NCBI GenBank assembly: GCA_942493365.1
Contig: OW818697.1
Location: forward strand, 1,488,001-1,552,000
Direction of reading: 5' to 3'
DNA from: UBA8949 sp942493365
GTDB lineage: Bacteria > Bacillota > Clostridia > Saccharofermentanales > UBA5734
DNA: 64,000 bases
Positions 52,794 to 60,544 of this stretch are shown here, one piece after another (positions within the stretch are counted from its first letter, which is position 1; each line of letters begins with the position of its first letter). The notes beneath the pieces were generated by a model. That model was not told the DNA's origin and made no database searches. It was given only the letters and a program-made list of their open reading frames with translations. The position numbers and the translations under genes are program-made.

Positions 52794-52874
52794 GCCTGCG
52801 GGCAGTAGATGGTAGGTTGCGCGGCTGTCGCTTTTAACAGCCTTGGACCCTACAAGCTACCGTGCCGCGGGTCA
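52794..52874 (+). promoter_or_regulatory. Long leader hairpin of pnp
   Basis: Bases about 52794-52816 pair imperfectly with 52851-52874 (GTAGG with CCTAC, GTAG with CTAC, CTGCGG with CCGCGG). An inner hairpin GGCTGT (52823-52828)/ACAGCC (52837-52842) sits within. In E. coli the pnp leader hairpin is cut by RNase III and degraded by PNPase as autoregulation; a similar use here is an inference. Confidence 0.5.
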
Positions 52875-52900
52875 AAATCAAAACCCACGGAGGTAATAAA

Positions 52901-55246
52901 ATGGAACGAAAATTTCAAATGGATCTGGCCGGCCGCCCGCTGGTCATCGAAACCGGTAAACTGGCACAGTTCGCCACCGGTGCCTGCATGGTTCGTTACG
53001 GCGACACCGTCATCATGTCCACCGCCACCGCGTCGGAAACCCCGCGCGCCGGCATCGACTATTTCCCGCTCAGCGTGGACTATGAAGAGAAGATGTACAG
53101 CGTCGGCAAATTCCCCGGCGGTTTCATCAAGCGCGAAGGCCGCCCGACCGAGAAGGCCGTCCTGGTCTCCCGCGTCATCGACCGCCCGATGCGCCCCCTG
53201 TTCCCCAAAGATCTGAGAAACGACGTCGTGGTCAGCAATCTGGTCATGTCGGTCGATCAGGACTGCTCGCCGGAAGTCGCCGCCATGATTGGCTCATCGA
53301 TCGCCGTCGCCATTTCCTCGATTCCCTGGAACGGCCCAATCGCCGGCCTCCAGCTGGGCCTGATCGACGGCAAAGTCGTCATCAACCCCAATGAAGCCGA
53401 GCGCGCACTCAGCCAGATGCAGGTCACCCTGGCTGGCACCGAAGACAAAGTCTGCATGATCGAAGCCGGCGCCAACGAAATCGACGACGACGTCATGATG
53501 CAGGCCATCATCGACGGTCACGCCGTGATCAAGCAAATCTGCGCCTTCATCAAAGGCATCGTCGCCGAAATCGGCCTGCCCAAATTCAGCTACACCTCAT
53601 CCGAAGTGCCTGACGACGTCTTTGCCGCTGTCAAGGCCTTTGCCTACGAAGGCATGCGCGCCGCCGTGCTGTCAGACGACAAGAGCGTCCGCGACGCCAA
53701 GGTCTCGGAACTCAAGACGGCCACCGCCGCCCACATCGCCACCCTCAACGCCGAATGGGCCGGGTTTGTCGGCGATTCCATCTACAAACTCGAGAAAAAA
53801 GTTGTGCGCGAATACCTCTTCAAAGAGCACAAGCGCGTCGACGGCCGCGGTCTCAATGACATCCGCGCCCTGTCGGCCGACGTCGGCATTCTGCCCCGCG
53901 TCCACGGCACCGGCCTCTTCCAGCGCGGCCAGACCCAGGTTCTGACCTGCTGCACCCTGGCGCCGCTGTCCAAAGTCCAGCACCTCGACGGCCTCGACAA
54001 CGAAGACGAGAAGCGCTACATTCACCACTACAATTTCCCCGGCTACAGCGTCGGTGAAGCCAAATCCACCCGCTCCGCCGGTCGCCGCGAAATCGGTCAC
54101 GGTGCCCTCGCCGAACGTTCACTCGTGCCGGTCCTGCCCAGTGAAGAAGAATTCCCCTACGCCATCCGCTGCGTTTCGGAAATTCTGATGTCCAACGGCT
54201 CGACCTCACAAGGCTCGGTCTGCGCCAGCACCCTGGCCCTGATGGACGCAGGTGTCCCGATCAAAAAGCCGGTTGCCGGCATCTCGTCCGGCCTGATCGT
54301 CAACGAAGACAATGAGAAAGATTACATCGTCTTCATGGACATCCAGGGCATCGAAGACTTCTTCGGCGACATGGACTTCAAGGTGGCCGGTACCGTCGAT
54401 GGTATCACCTCAATCCAGGTTGACATCAAGCTCGACGGCCTGTCCTACGACGTCATTCGCGACGCTTTCGCCATGACCAAGAAGGGCCGTCTCCAGATCA
54501 TCAACGACGTCATGGTTCCCTGCATCGCCGAACCCCGCAAAGAGCTGTCGCCCTATGCACCCAAGATCGTCCAGATCCAGATCCCGGTTGACAAAATCCG
54601 CGAAGTCATCGGCTCCGGCGGCAAGGTCATCAACCGCATCATCGAAGAAACCGGCGTCGAGATTGACATCGAGGATGACGGCCGCGTCTTCGTCGCGTCG
54701 CCCAATTCCGTCGCTGCCGACAAGGCCATCGCCATGATCAAGGGTATCGCCAACGATCCCGAAATCGGCCAGGTCTTCAAAGGCCGCGTCACCCGCCTGA
54801 TGAACTTCGGCGCTTTCGTCGAGTTCCTGCCGGGCAAAGAAGGATTGGTCCACATCTCCAAGATGGCCTGGTCGCGCGTTGATCGCGTCGAAGACGTCGT
54901 CAAGGAAGGCGATGAAGTCAACGTCAAAGTTATGGAAATCGACGGCCAAGGCCGTATCAATCTGTCCATCCGCGACTGCGCTGAAAAGCCCGAAGGATTC
55001 GTTGAATCCGAAGGTGGCGGCGGTGGCGGTGGCCGTCCCATGCGTGATGATCGTCGCCCCAGTGGCGACCGCGGCCATGGCGGCGGCGGAGACCGCGGGC
55101 CACGTCCCGGCGGCGACCGCGGACCTCGCCCCAGTGGCGGTGGCGGCTTTAACCGCGAACGTTCGGATCGCAGACCACCCGAGCGCACCGGCCCGGTTGA
55201 GGGAACGAACACCGAGAAGCCGAGAGGGAAAGAGCGAGAATTTTAG
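52901..55246 (+). CDS. pnp: Polynucleotide phosphorylase with Gly/Arg-rich tail
   Basis: Phosphorolytic 3'-5' exoribonuclease. 781 residues. Two RNase PH domains (first: GRPLVIETGKLAQFATGAC, FPLSVDYEEKMYSVGKFPGG; second: VHGTGLFQRGQTQVLTCCTL, GRREIGHGALAERSLVPVLP), then a KH domain (IREVIGSGGKVINRIIEETG), then an S1 domain (GRVTRLMNFGAFVEFLPGKE). After S1 a tail of about 75 residues is rich in Gly, Arg, Pro and Asp (GGGGGGG, DRGPRPGGDRG repeats), resembling RGG-type RNA-binding tails. ATG 52901 follows GGAGGTAATAAA. Likely hub of RNA decay. Confidence 0.97.
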   Translation: MERKFQMDLAGRPLVIETGKLAQFATGACMVRYGDTVIMSTATASETPRAGIDYFPLSVDYEEKMYSVGKFPGGFIKREGRPTEKAVLVSRVIDRPMRPLFPKDLRNDVVVSNLVMSVDQDCSPEVAAMIGSSIAVAISSIPWNGPIAGLQLGLIDGKVVINPNEAERALSQMQVTLAGTEDKVCMIEAGANEIDDDVMMQAIIDGHAVIKQICAFIKGIVAEIGLPKFSYTSSEVPDDVFAAVKAFAYEGMRAAVLSDDKSVRDAKVSELKTATAAHIATLNAEWAGFVGDSIYKLEKKVVREYLFKEHKRVDGRGLNDIRALSADVGILPRVHGTGLFQRGQTQVLTCCTLAPLSKVQHLDGLDNEDEKRYIHHYNFPGYSVGEAKSTRSAGRREIGHGALAERSLVPVLPSEEEFPYAIRCVSEILMSNGSTSQGSVCASTLALMDAGVPIKKPVAGISSGLIVNEDNEKDYIVFMDIQGIEDFFGDMDFKVAGTVDGITSIQVDIKLDGLSYDVIRDAFAMTKKGRLQIINDVMVPCIAEPRKELSPYAPKIVQIQIPVDKIREVIGSGGKVINRIIEETGVEIDIEDDGRVFVASPNSVAADKAIAMIKGIANDPEIGQVFKGRVTRLMNFGAFVEFLPGKEGLVHISKMAWSRVDRVEDVVKEGDEVNVKVMEIDGQGRINLSIRDCAEKPEGFVESEGGGGGGGRPMRDDRRPSGDRGHGGGGDRGPRPGGDRGPRPSGGGGFNRERSDRRPPERTGPVEGTNTEKPRGKEREF

Positions 55247-55250
55247 GAAA

Positions 55251-55273
55251 AAACCGGCGAAAGCCGGTTTTTT
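55251..55273 (+). terminator. Terminator of pnp
   Basis: AAACCGGC (55251-55258) and GCCGGTTT (55263-55270) with a GAAA tetraloop and T's to 55273, right after the pnp stop codon. Confidence 0.9.
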
Positions 55274-55515
55274 CAACGAACAGCTAACAGGTAACAACGA
55301 ACAGCTGCGGAATGGAAATTGTTGAAATATTTAGCGAGCCTGCGAGAATAATCTCACAGACACGCATTTCATTTGAAAAATAGCGATATACGATATCGTG
55401 TAACGATATATAATGCATTTTACCGATTATTTTTGAATGGTCGCTATCTTGATTTGTTGTTGACACAACATTCTCCATCCGAAGTTGTTCGTTTTTCGCT
55501 GTTAGTTGTTCGTTG
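55274..55515. mobile_element. MITE-like element with about 50-bp terminal inverted repeats
   Basis: The left end (55274-55324) and the right end (55466-55515) are imperfect inverted copies: CAACGAACAGCTAACAGG reads as CAACGAACAACTAACAGC on the other strand, and the match continues through a second AACGAACA unit and CGG/ATGG to ATTGTTG. Each arm holds the direct repeat AACGAACA-(G/A)CT twice, 21 bp apart. The 140-bp centre is AT-rich, has no ORF, and contains the palindrome ACGATATCGT. No transposase is present. It sits between two hairpins. I see no clear target-site duplication, so mobility is inferred. Confidence 0.6.
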
Positions 55516-55537
55516 AGAACCAGCTATAGCCGGTTCT
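55516..55537. repeat. Small hairpin between the MITE-like element and the GNAT gene
   Basis: AGAACC (55516-55521) pairs with GGTTCT (55532-55537) around GCTATAGC, itself a palindrome. It lies 8 nt beyond the GNAT stop codon and could weakly stop that minus-strand transcript, but it lacks a T-run. Confidence 0.4.
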
Positions 55538-55544
55538 AATGTCG

Positions 55545-56051
55545 TTATGTTATAGTTTTCTCAAACAAAACAAACTGCCCCTTCCGGAAGTGAATCATCC
55601 CAGCCTGCAGATAACCGAAGGACTGATAGAATTTCAGGGCCTTGGGGTTTTGCGTGAAGGCATCGAGTCGAATGGTGGCGTAACCCTGATCGCGCAGCCG
55701 GTTCTCGGCATAGATCATCAGCTGACGCGCGATGCCTTGACGCTGAAAGTCGGGGTGGACGCACAGCCGGTGAATGGTGGCGATGGGTTGGGCGAGGCAT
55801 TGCCAGTCGCCGCTGGCGTATTCATCGTCCTGAAAATCGTTGAGCACGATGGCCGCCACGATTTGGCCGTCGACGATGGCCAGATGCATCCAACGCTCGG
55901 CGATGTCGCGTTGCAGGGTAGGGGCATCCGGATAGAGGTCATCCCACTGATCAATGCCACCGGCCTGCATGGCTTGGATGGCGGCGGCGTACAATGCCAG
56001 CACGTTGTGCAGATCGTCATGGGTAGCGAGGCGAAAATTATGATTTAACAT
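55545..56051 (-). CDS. GNAT family N-acetyltransferase
   Basis: 168 residues with the GNAT fold. The acetyl-CoA-binding motif A is seen in IHRLCVHPDFQRQGIARQLM, followed by YAENRLRDQGYATIRLDAF and the motif B end ALKFYQSFGYLQAG. Transfers acetyl from acetyl-CoA to an amine; the substrate is unknown. ATG 56051 was chosen over GTG 56078 because the latter has no binding site and would abut the neighbouring gene. It follows two small zinc-ribbon genes on the same strand and may share their transcript. Confidence 0.88.
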   Translation of the reverse strand: MLNHNFRLATHDDLHNVLALYAAAIQAMQAGGIDQWDDLYPDAPTLQRDIAERWMHLAIVDGQIVAAIVLNDFQDDEYASGDWQCLAQPIATIHRLCVHPDFQRQGIARQLMIYAENRLRDQGYATIRLDAFTQNPKALKFYQSFGYLQAGMIHFRKGQFVLFEKTIT

Positions 56052-56077
56052 ATTATGATTTCCAGCATAGCACGACA

Positions 56078-56287
56078 CTATTTGTAGGAGAAACGTTTCA
56101 TGATCTTAAGCAAATTGTGCTTTTCAATCCATTCTTCGGTAAACCCACATTCGCAGCAAATATATCGTAGAACCCTAACTGATGAAAATAGGCCGACTAA
56201 AACTCTATTCTCAATTCGTGCTGGAAAGTCAGAAGCAATAACGATTTTCGTAGCATTACATTTTGGGCAAACATGTGTGTTTTTCAT
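56078..56287 (-). CDS. Small zinc-ribbon protein
   Basis: 69 residues. Two knuckles CPKCNA (residues 7-10) and CCECGF (about 45-48) form a predicted zinc ribbon; between them is RIENRVLVGLFSSVRVLRYI. AAAGGAGGTAG is a strong binding site. I do not recognise a named family. The downstream neighbour on this strand is the GNAT gene, the upstream one another zinc-ribbon protein 12 nt away. Confidence 0.7.
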   Translation of the reverse strand: MKNTHVCPKCNATKIVIASDFPARIENRVLVGLFSSVRVLRYICCECGFTEEWIEKHNLLKIMKRFSYK

Positions 56288-56299
56288 TGGCTACCTCCT

Positions 56300-56527
56300 T
56301 TATATCGAACCCAGCGAACCGGGCGTCTTGACCCAGGGCCGTTTTTGTAAATCTTTGATGAACAGGCGGGTAATCGTGCCGCAATCCAGGCAAAAATCGG
56401 AATAGGCCTGTGTGACGCCAACAAAAAGCCCCAGTTTGTAGCGTGGGCCAATGTTGCCGACTTCAGCCGTTTTACCCCAGGCGACGCCTTCCTCGATATT
56501 TTCACTGCCACAATATGGACATTTCAT
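56300..56527 (-). CDS. Small zinc-ribbon protein
   Basis: 75 residues. CPYCGS at residues 3-6 and CLDCGT at about residues 46-49 make a zinc ribbon; the middle GPRYKLGLFVGVTQAYSDF parallels the loop of the neighbour at 56078-56287, so the two may be distant paralogues. TTGGAGGTGAC is the binding site. Function unknown; possibly a nucleic-acid or protein-binding ribbon. Confidence 0.7.
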   Translation of the reverse strand: MKCPYCGSENIEEGVAWGKTAEVGNIGPRYKLGLFVGVTQAYSDFCLDCGTITRLFIKDLQKRPWVKTPGSLGSI

Positions 56528-56565
56528 GGGTCACCTCCAAGGATTTTGCTAACAGCATCATAACA

Positions 56566-56601
56566 TAAAAACAAGGTCTGCGGCGAACCGCAAACCTTGT
56601 T
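56566..56601 (-). terminator. Terminator of tRNA-Pro
   Basis: On the minus strand AACAAGGT...GCGG-TTCG-CCGC...ACCTTGTT makes a stem of eight plus four bp with a TTCG loop and an internal bulge, followed by TTTTT. It begins 3 nt after the tRNA CCA end. Confidence 0.85.
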
Positions 56602-56603
56602 TC

Positions 56604-56680
56604 TGGTCGGAGTGAGAAGACTTGAACTTCCGGCCTCTTGCACCCCAAGCAAGCACTCTAGCCAACTGAGCTACACCCCG
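56604..56680 (-). tRNA. tRNA-Pro (anticodon GGG)
   Basis: Minus strand: acceptor CGGGGTG/CACTCCG (one G-U), D-arm GCTC/GAGT, anticodon stem CTTGC/GCAAG with loop TTGGGGT giving anticodon GGG, T-stem GGAAG/CTTCT, encoded CCA. Own promoter and terminator are present. Confidence 0.95.
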
Positions 56681-56692
56681 ACGACCTATCCA

Positions 56693-56721
56693 ATTTTAAT
56701 GTCTGGCGCAGGCGCTGTCAA
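56693..56721 (-). promoter_or_regulatory. Promoter of tRNA-Pro
   Basis: Minus strand: perfect TTGACA (56721-56716), 17-bp spacer, TAAAAT (56698-56693), 12 nt before the tRNA. Confidence 0.75.
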
Positions 56722-56791
56722 GTGATTTCGGCTTGCCGTCAGCAATTGTTCATGTTAGGCTATGAATAAACTTGCCAGTGGGGAGGGACCG

Positions 56792-59638
56792 ATGAACGCG
56801 AACATTTACCCCGGCCGTGAGACGCCGCCGGATTGGAATAATATCGATGTTTTGCAGCGCGACCGCCTGCCGGCGCGTGCTAATCTGGTGGTCTTTCCGG
56901 ATCTGACGTCCTGCCGTCAAGCGATCACCGATCATCGGCGATACCTGACGCCCTACATCCAATTGCTCGATGAATGGGAGCTGCGCAGTTACGCGGATAT
57001 TTTGCAGTTACCTGAAAGCATTCTGTCATTTCGCTCGGGTTTTGAACCGGCCGAGGTGCCGGGCGGCCAGGCGGTGGAGGTCGATGAATTCGCATTGCCG
57101 GGCGGTTATCCGTTTCCGGTGACGCCGCCGCTGGTGCCAGCGCAGCAGCCGGTGCTGGTCTATCGTCACATCGGCCAGACGCCGCCCGACTGGACCAGCC
57201 TGCGCAAACGTATCGTGCTGCAGGGCGTGGCGGCGGCCTGCCACGTCTTCGTCAATGCGCGCTTGGTCGGCTACACGCAGGGCACTGGGCTGCCAGCCGA
57301 ATTCGACATCACCCACGCGCTTCATGACGGCGACAACGAAATCTTCATATTGGTTTATCCGCATTGCAGCGGCAGTTATCTGGAAAAGCCCTCGACCGGC
57401 GTGCTAGGCCTGATCCGCGAGGTGTGGCTGGAGGCGGTGCCGTTGATCACGCTGCAGGATGTCGGGGTCCGCACCAGTGCCGTGCCGGACGGCAGCTGGC
57501 AGCTGGACCTGTCCGTCAGCTTGCTGTCGTGGCGCGCGGCGTTGGACAGCCCGACAGTTCGCCTCTCGCTTTGGCAGGGCGAGCAGTGCCTGTACGAATC
57601 GCGCTGGACGGTGCCGCTTCAGACTGCTGTGGATCAGACGTTTGGCTCGCCGGTGCAAGCGATCGGCCAACTGACCGCCCAGGCGCTCCTGGAAACCGTC
57701 GAGCCCTGGAACGACGAACACCCGGTCCTCTATGATCTGTACATCGAGGTCGACGACCCGGCCGGCCGCGCGCTGGCCTGCGCCCATCAGGCGGTCGGCT
57801 TTCGCGAGGTCCGCTGTCAGGCCGGGCGGCTGTTCCTCAACGGTCAACCGGTGCCGCTGCGGGCCGCCATCTGGCCGGCGACGATCGGCGGCGAGCTGAC
57901 CGGCATCGCCATCCGCGAGATGATCGCGACGCTGCGCCACCTCAAGCAGAGCCATCTCAACGCCCTCTACATCCGCGACATCCCGGCTGACCCGATCCTG
58001 CTCGATCTGTGCGACATTTACGGTGTGCTGGTCATCGACGAGGCACCGCTGGACATCAGCCATGCGGCTCTGCAAATCGCGCTGCGCGAGGACCCGCGCT
58101 GGCGGGCGCTGGCGTTGGACCGCCTGGAGCGGCTGGTGCGGCGCGACTGCAACCACCCCAGCGTTGTGCTGTGGTCGGCGGGTTTGTTCCGCCAATCCAG
58201 CGCCTTCACCGTGCAGCTGACCGAGGCGCTGCGCCTGTGGGACGACAGCCGCCCGATTCATCTGGTCGATCTGGCCGATCTCAGCTTTGAAATCGACGCG
58301 CGCCAGGCCGGCGGCTTTGGCTTTTCCGAACAAACGCCCTGGCTGACCGACCCCAACGGCCCCGGTCAATGCTATCTGGTGCTGGACGATCAGGCGGCGG
58401 TGCTACTGCGCGAACTGCGCCAGCTGTTGCGGCCGCTGGAGATCGTCGCCCTCGACGCGCTGGGCGGCACCTTCACGCTCAAGAACCATCTGCGCTGGAC
58501 CTCGGCGCGGCAATTCCGAGTCGACTGGTTGCTGTTGTGCAACGGCACCATGATCCTGAACGGCGAGATCGACAGCATCGGCTGCCAGCCTGGTCAGGAA
58601 CAGTTCATCCGGCTGGATTACGGCGCACAAGCCTTCGATGACGGCAACGAATATCTGCTGCGCTTTGAGCTGATTTATACCGACGACCTGCTGTGGGCGG
58701 CGTGCGGCGACGAGGCTTTTTTCTGCGAATTTATCCTGGCTCCGGCGGCGCGGCCCGATCTGGCGGCTCCCAGCCCCGCTGGCGGCAAGCTGCGGCTGGA
58801 AAGCGACCGCCACAATCTGATCGTGTCGGGCGCGCGTTTCTGGCTGATCATCAACCGCATCAACGGCGCGCTCGAGAGCTGGCGGGTGGGGGACAAGGAG
58901 CTGCTGGCCAGCCGCATCCAGACCAGCGGCCAGGCGGCGATGGGCCTGCAGCCCGAGGTCTGGCGTCAGCCAGACTTTTTCGACACCCTGTGGCTGCCCG
59001 AATGGCAGCAGGCCGGCCTCGACCGCCTGATGCCGCAGGTGATCGCCTGCCAGCCAACCTGCGACGGCCAGACCGCCGAGATCGAGATGGTCATCAGCTA
59101 TGCCGCCACCGGCCAGCCAGCCTGCCTGGAAATCGTCAACCGCTACGACATCCGCGCCGCAGGCGACCTGCGCGTCTTCACCCGCGTCCAACTGCTCGAC
59201 GACAAACTGCCGCCGCTACCCTGCCTCGGCCTCAGCCTCAACCTCAACCGCCAGCTCGACGACATCCAGTGGTTTGGCAGCGGCCCTGAACACGGGCTGG
59301 CCAGCCAACACGCCAGCTGCCGCCGCGGCCTCTACGAGGGCTGGGAGGCCGACCCCGCCCAGGGCATCCGCCTGCCCGGCGACCAACCGGGCCTCTACCC
59401 GGACACCGACTGGCTGTCCTGCAAAACCCCCAACGGCACCGGCCTGATCATCAGCGGCAGCGAACTCTTCGGCTTCGCCCTCACCCCGGTCGGCCAGGGT
59501 CTGTGGCCGGGGAGTGATGAGGCAGGTGAACTTGAGCGCAAGGCGCTGCGATTGCAGCTTTTTGCGCAGGCGTTGCCATTTGAGGAGGAACCGGTGAGTG
59601 AGGCTGGGTGGCATTTTGCGCCGTTTGGCGGGAAGTGA
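56792..59638 (+). CDS. LacZ-like glycoside hydrolase family 2 protein with lost catalytic residues
   Basis: 948 residues, cytoplasmic (no signal). Domain order follows LacZ: an N-terminal jelly roll with WNNIDVLQRDRLPARAN and a later CHVFVNARLVGYTQGTG, an Ig-like domain, a TIM-barrel part, and a C-terminal Bgal_small_N domain (IQWFGSGPEHGLASQHAS, then LYEGWEADPAQ). The barrel keeps CDIYGVLVIDEAPLDISH and NHPSVVLWSAG, but the acid/base motif WSLGNES reads WSAGLFRQ, the SHYP metal/substrate His segment reads RDIP, and the region carrying the nucleophile (CEYAHAMGN) is missing. It should not hydrolyse galactosides. ATG 56792 has GGGGAGGG; ATG 56762 lacks a site. Alone, beside tRNA-Pro. Confidence 0.8.
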   Translation: MNANIYPGRETPPDWNNIDVLQRDRLPARANLVVFPDLTSCRQAITDHRRYLTPYIQLLDEWELRSYADILQLPESILSFRSGFEPAEVPGGQAVEVDEFALPGGYPFPVTPPLVPAQQPVLVYRHIGQTPPDWTSLRKRIVLQGVAAACHVFVNARLVGYTQGTGLPAEFDITHALHDGDNEIFILVYPHCSGSYLEKPSTGVLGLIREVWLEAVPLITLQDVGVRTSAVPDGSWQLDLSVSLLSWRAALDSPTVRLSLWQGEQCLYESRWTVPLQTAVDQTFGSPVQAIGQLTAQALLETVEPWNDEHPVLYDLYIEVDDPAGRALACAHQAVGFREVRCQAGRLFLNGQPVPLRAAIWPATIGGELTGIAIREMIATLRHLKQSHLNALYIRDIPADPILLDLCDIYGVLVIDEAPLDISHAALQIALREDPRWRALALDRLERLVRRDCNHPSVVLWSAGLFRQSSAFTVQLTEALRLWDDSRPIHLVDLADLSFEIDARQAGGFGFSEQTPWLTDPNGPGQCYLVLDDQAAVLLRELRQLLRPLEIVALDALGGTFTLKNHLRWTSARQFRVDWLLLCNGTMILNGEIDSIGCQPGQEQFIRLDYGAQAFDDGNEYLLRFELIYTDDLLWAACGDEAFFCEFILAPAARPDLAAPSPAGGKLRLESDRHNLIVSGARFWLIINRINGALESWRVGDKELLASRIQTSGQAAMGLQPEVWRQPDFFDTLWLPEWQQAGLDRLMPQVIACQPTCDGQTAEIEMVISYAATGQPACLEIVNRYDIRAAGDLRVFTRVQLLDDKLPPLPCLGLSLNLNRQLDDIQWFGSGPEHGLASQHASCRRGLYEGWEADPAQGIRLPGDQPGLYPDTDWLSCKTPNGTGLIISGSELFGFALTPVGQGLWPGSDEAGELERKALRLQLFAQALPFEEEPVSEAGWHFAPFGGK

Positions 59639-59692
59639 AGGGTGTGAGAGTGAATGAAAATTATTCGCTGTGACTTTGCGCTACGAATGATT

Positions 59693-59721
59693 TTGACAAA
59701 AATTTATTAGTATGATATTTT
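59693..59721 (+). promoter_or_regulatory. Predicted promoter of the AT-rich island genes
   Basis: Perfect TTGACA (59693-59698), 17-bp spacer, TATTTT (59716-59721), 32 nt before ATG 59753. Confidence 0.5.
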
Positions 59722-59752
59722 GTATTAGTAGTAGTAATAAAATAAAAATATA

Positions 59753-60520
59753 ATGTTGGAGGTTGATTATGAAAAAGGGTTAATAAATAATTCCGGTGAA
59801 TATTATATTTATTATCCAGGTTTTCATGCAGTCGCAATAAAACCAGATAATAATGAAAAATATAAGGTGTATGAATTTACAAATGATGATTCTGTTAAAA
59901 TAAAATTATCAACAACAATCGACCAAAATAAATCATTACAAAACGATAGTAATATTTCTCCACTTTCAACTGGCGTTCATTATAAGGTATTGTTAGGTGT
60001 ACCAGATGCAAATTATACAGATTCATGTATTCCAACAGCTATAGGGAATATTATTGGTTATTGGGACACTCATGGATACCCAAATTTAATTATTTCACCA
60101 AAAAGTATTACCAATGCAATAAACGAAATAAATTCGAATTTAATATCTGAATGCGGAAACAATACTTCTAATAGCGCAATACCTGATGCTACTCAAAATT
60201 ACTGTAGATCAACATCAAGATATCCAGCAAGATTTACAGTAACCAATCTTTGGAATCCAACGTTCGGAACATATATGTCGCAGATTACATATAACAGACC
60301 AACACTTGTTGGATTCGCATCTAATGGACCATATGGTGGTGCACATATGACTACTGGTGTTGGGTACTATTATGATGATGCTTTTCCAAACGAAAAATAT
60401 ATTTATGTACATGATGCATGGCCCTCAACATCTATTGATTATATGGTCTTATGGGGGGTTACAATGATTTTATTGCAAAAGTTATTCCATAACAGATTGA
60501 AATTTGTAATAATGGAATAA
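59753..60520 (+). pseudogene. C39-like cysteine peptidase, probably broken at both ends
   Basis: 255 residues of AT-rich sequence unlike the rest of the window. The core resembles peptidase_C39_2/papain-like bacterial proteases: GVPDANYTDSCIPTAIGNII with the likely catalytic Cys, GPYGGAHMTTGVGYYYD with the His, and VHDAWPSTSIDYMV. The N-terminus has no signal peptide, although relatives are secreted. A strong GGAGG (59758-59762) is set for ATG 59769, which reads MKKG and stops, as if the signal-peptide segment had been deleted. At the 3' end a run of six G's (60453-60458) shifts frame; one more G would give WGGYNDFIAKVIP and a stop, a natural family-like end. Fold assignment is tentative. Confidence 0.65.
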
Positions 60521-60544
60521 ATTATTTGTATGAGGTACATCATT

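Noticed and set aside
55284..55478. Short minus-strand ORF within the MITE-like element
   Set aside because: Non-coding looking, spans an inverted repeat arm and has no ribosome binding site.
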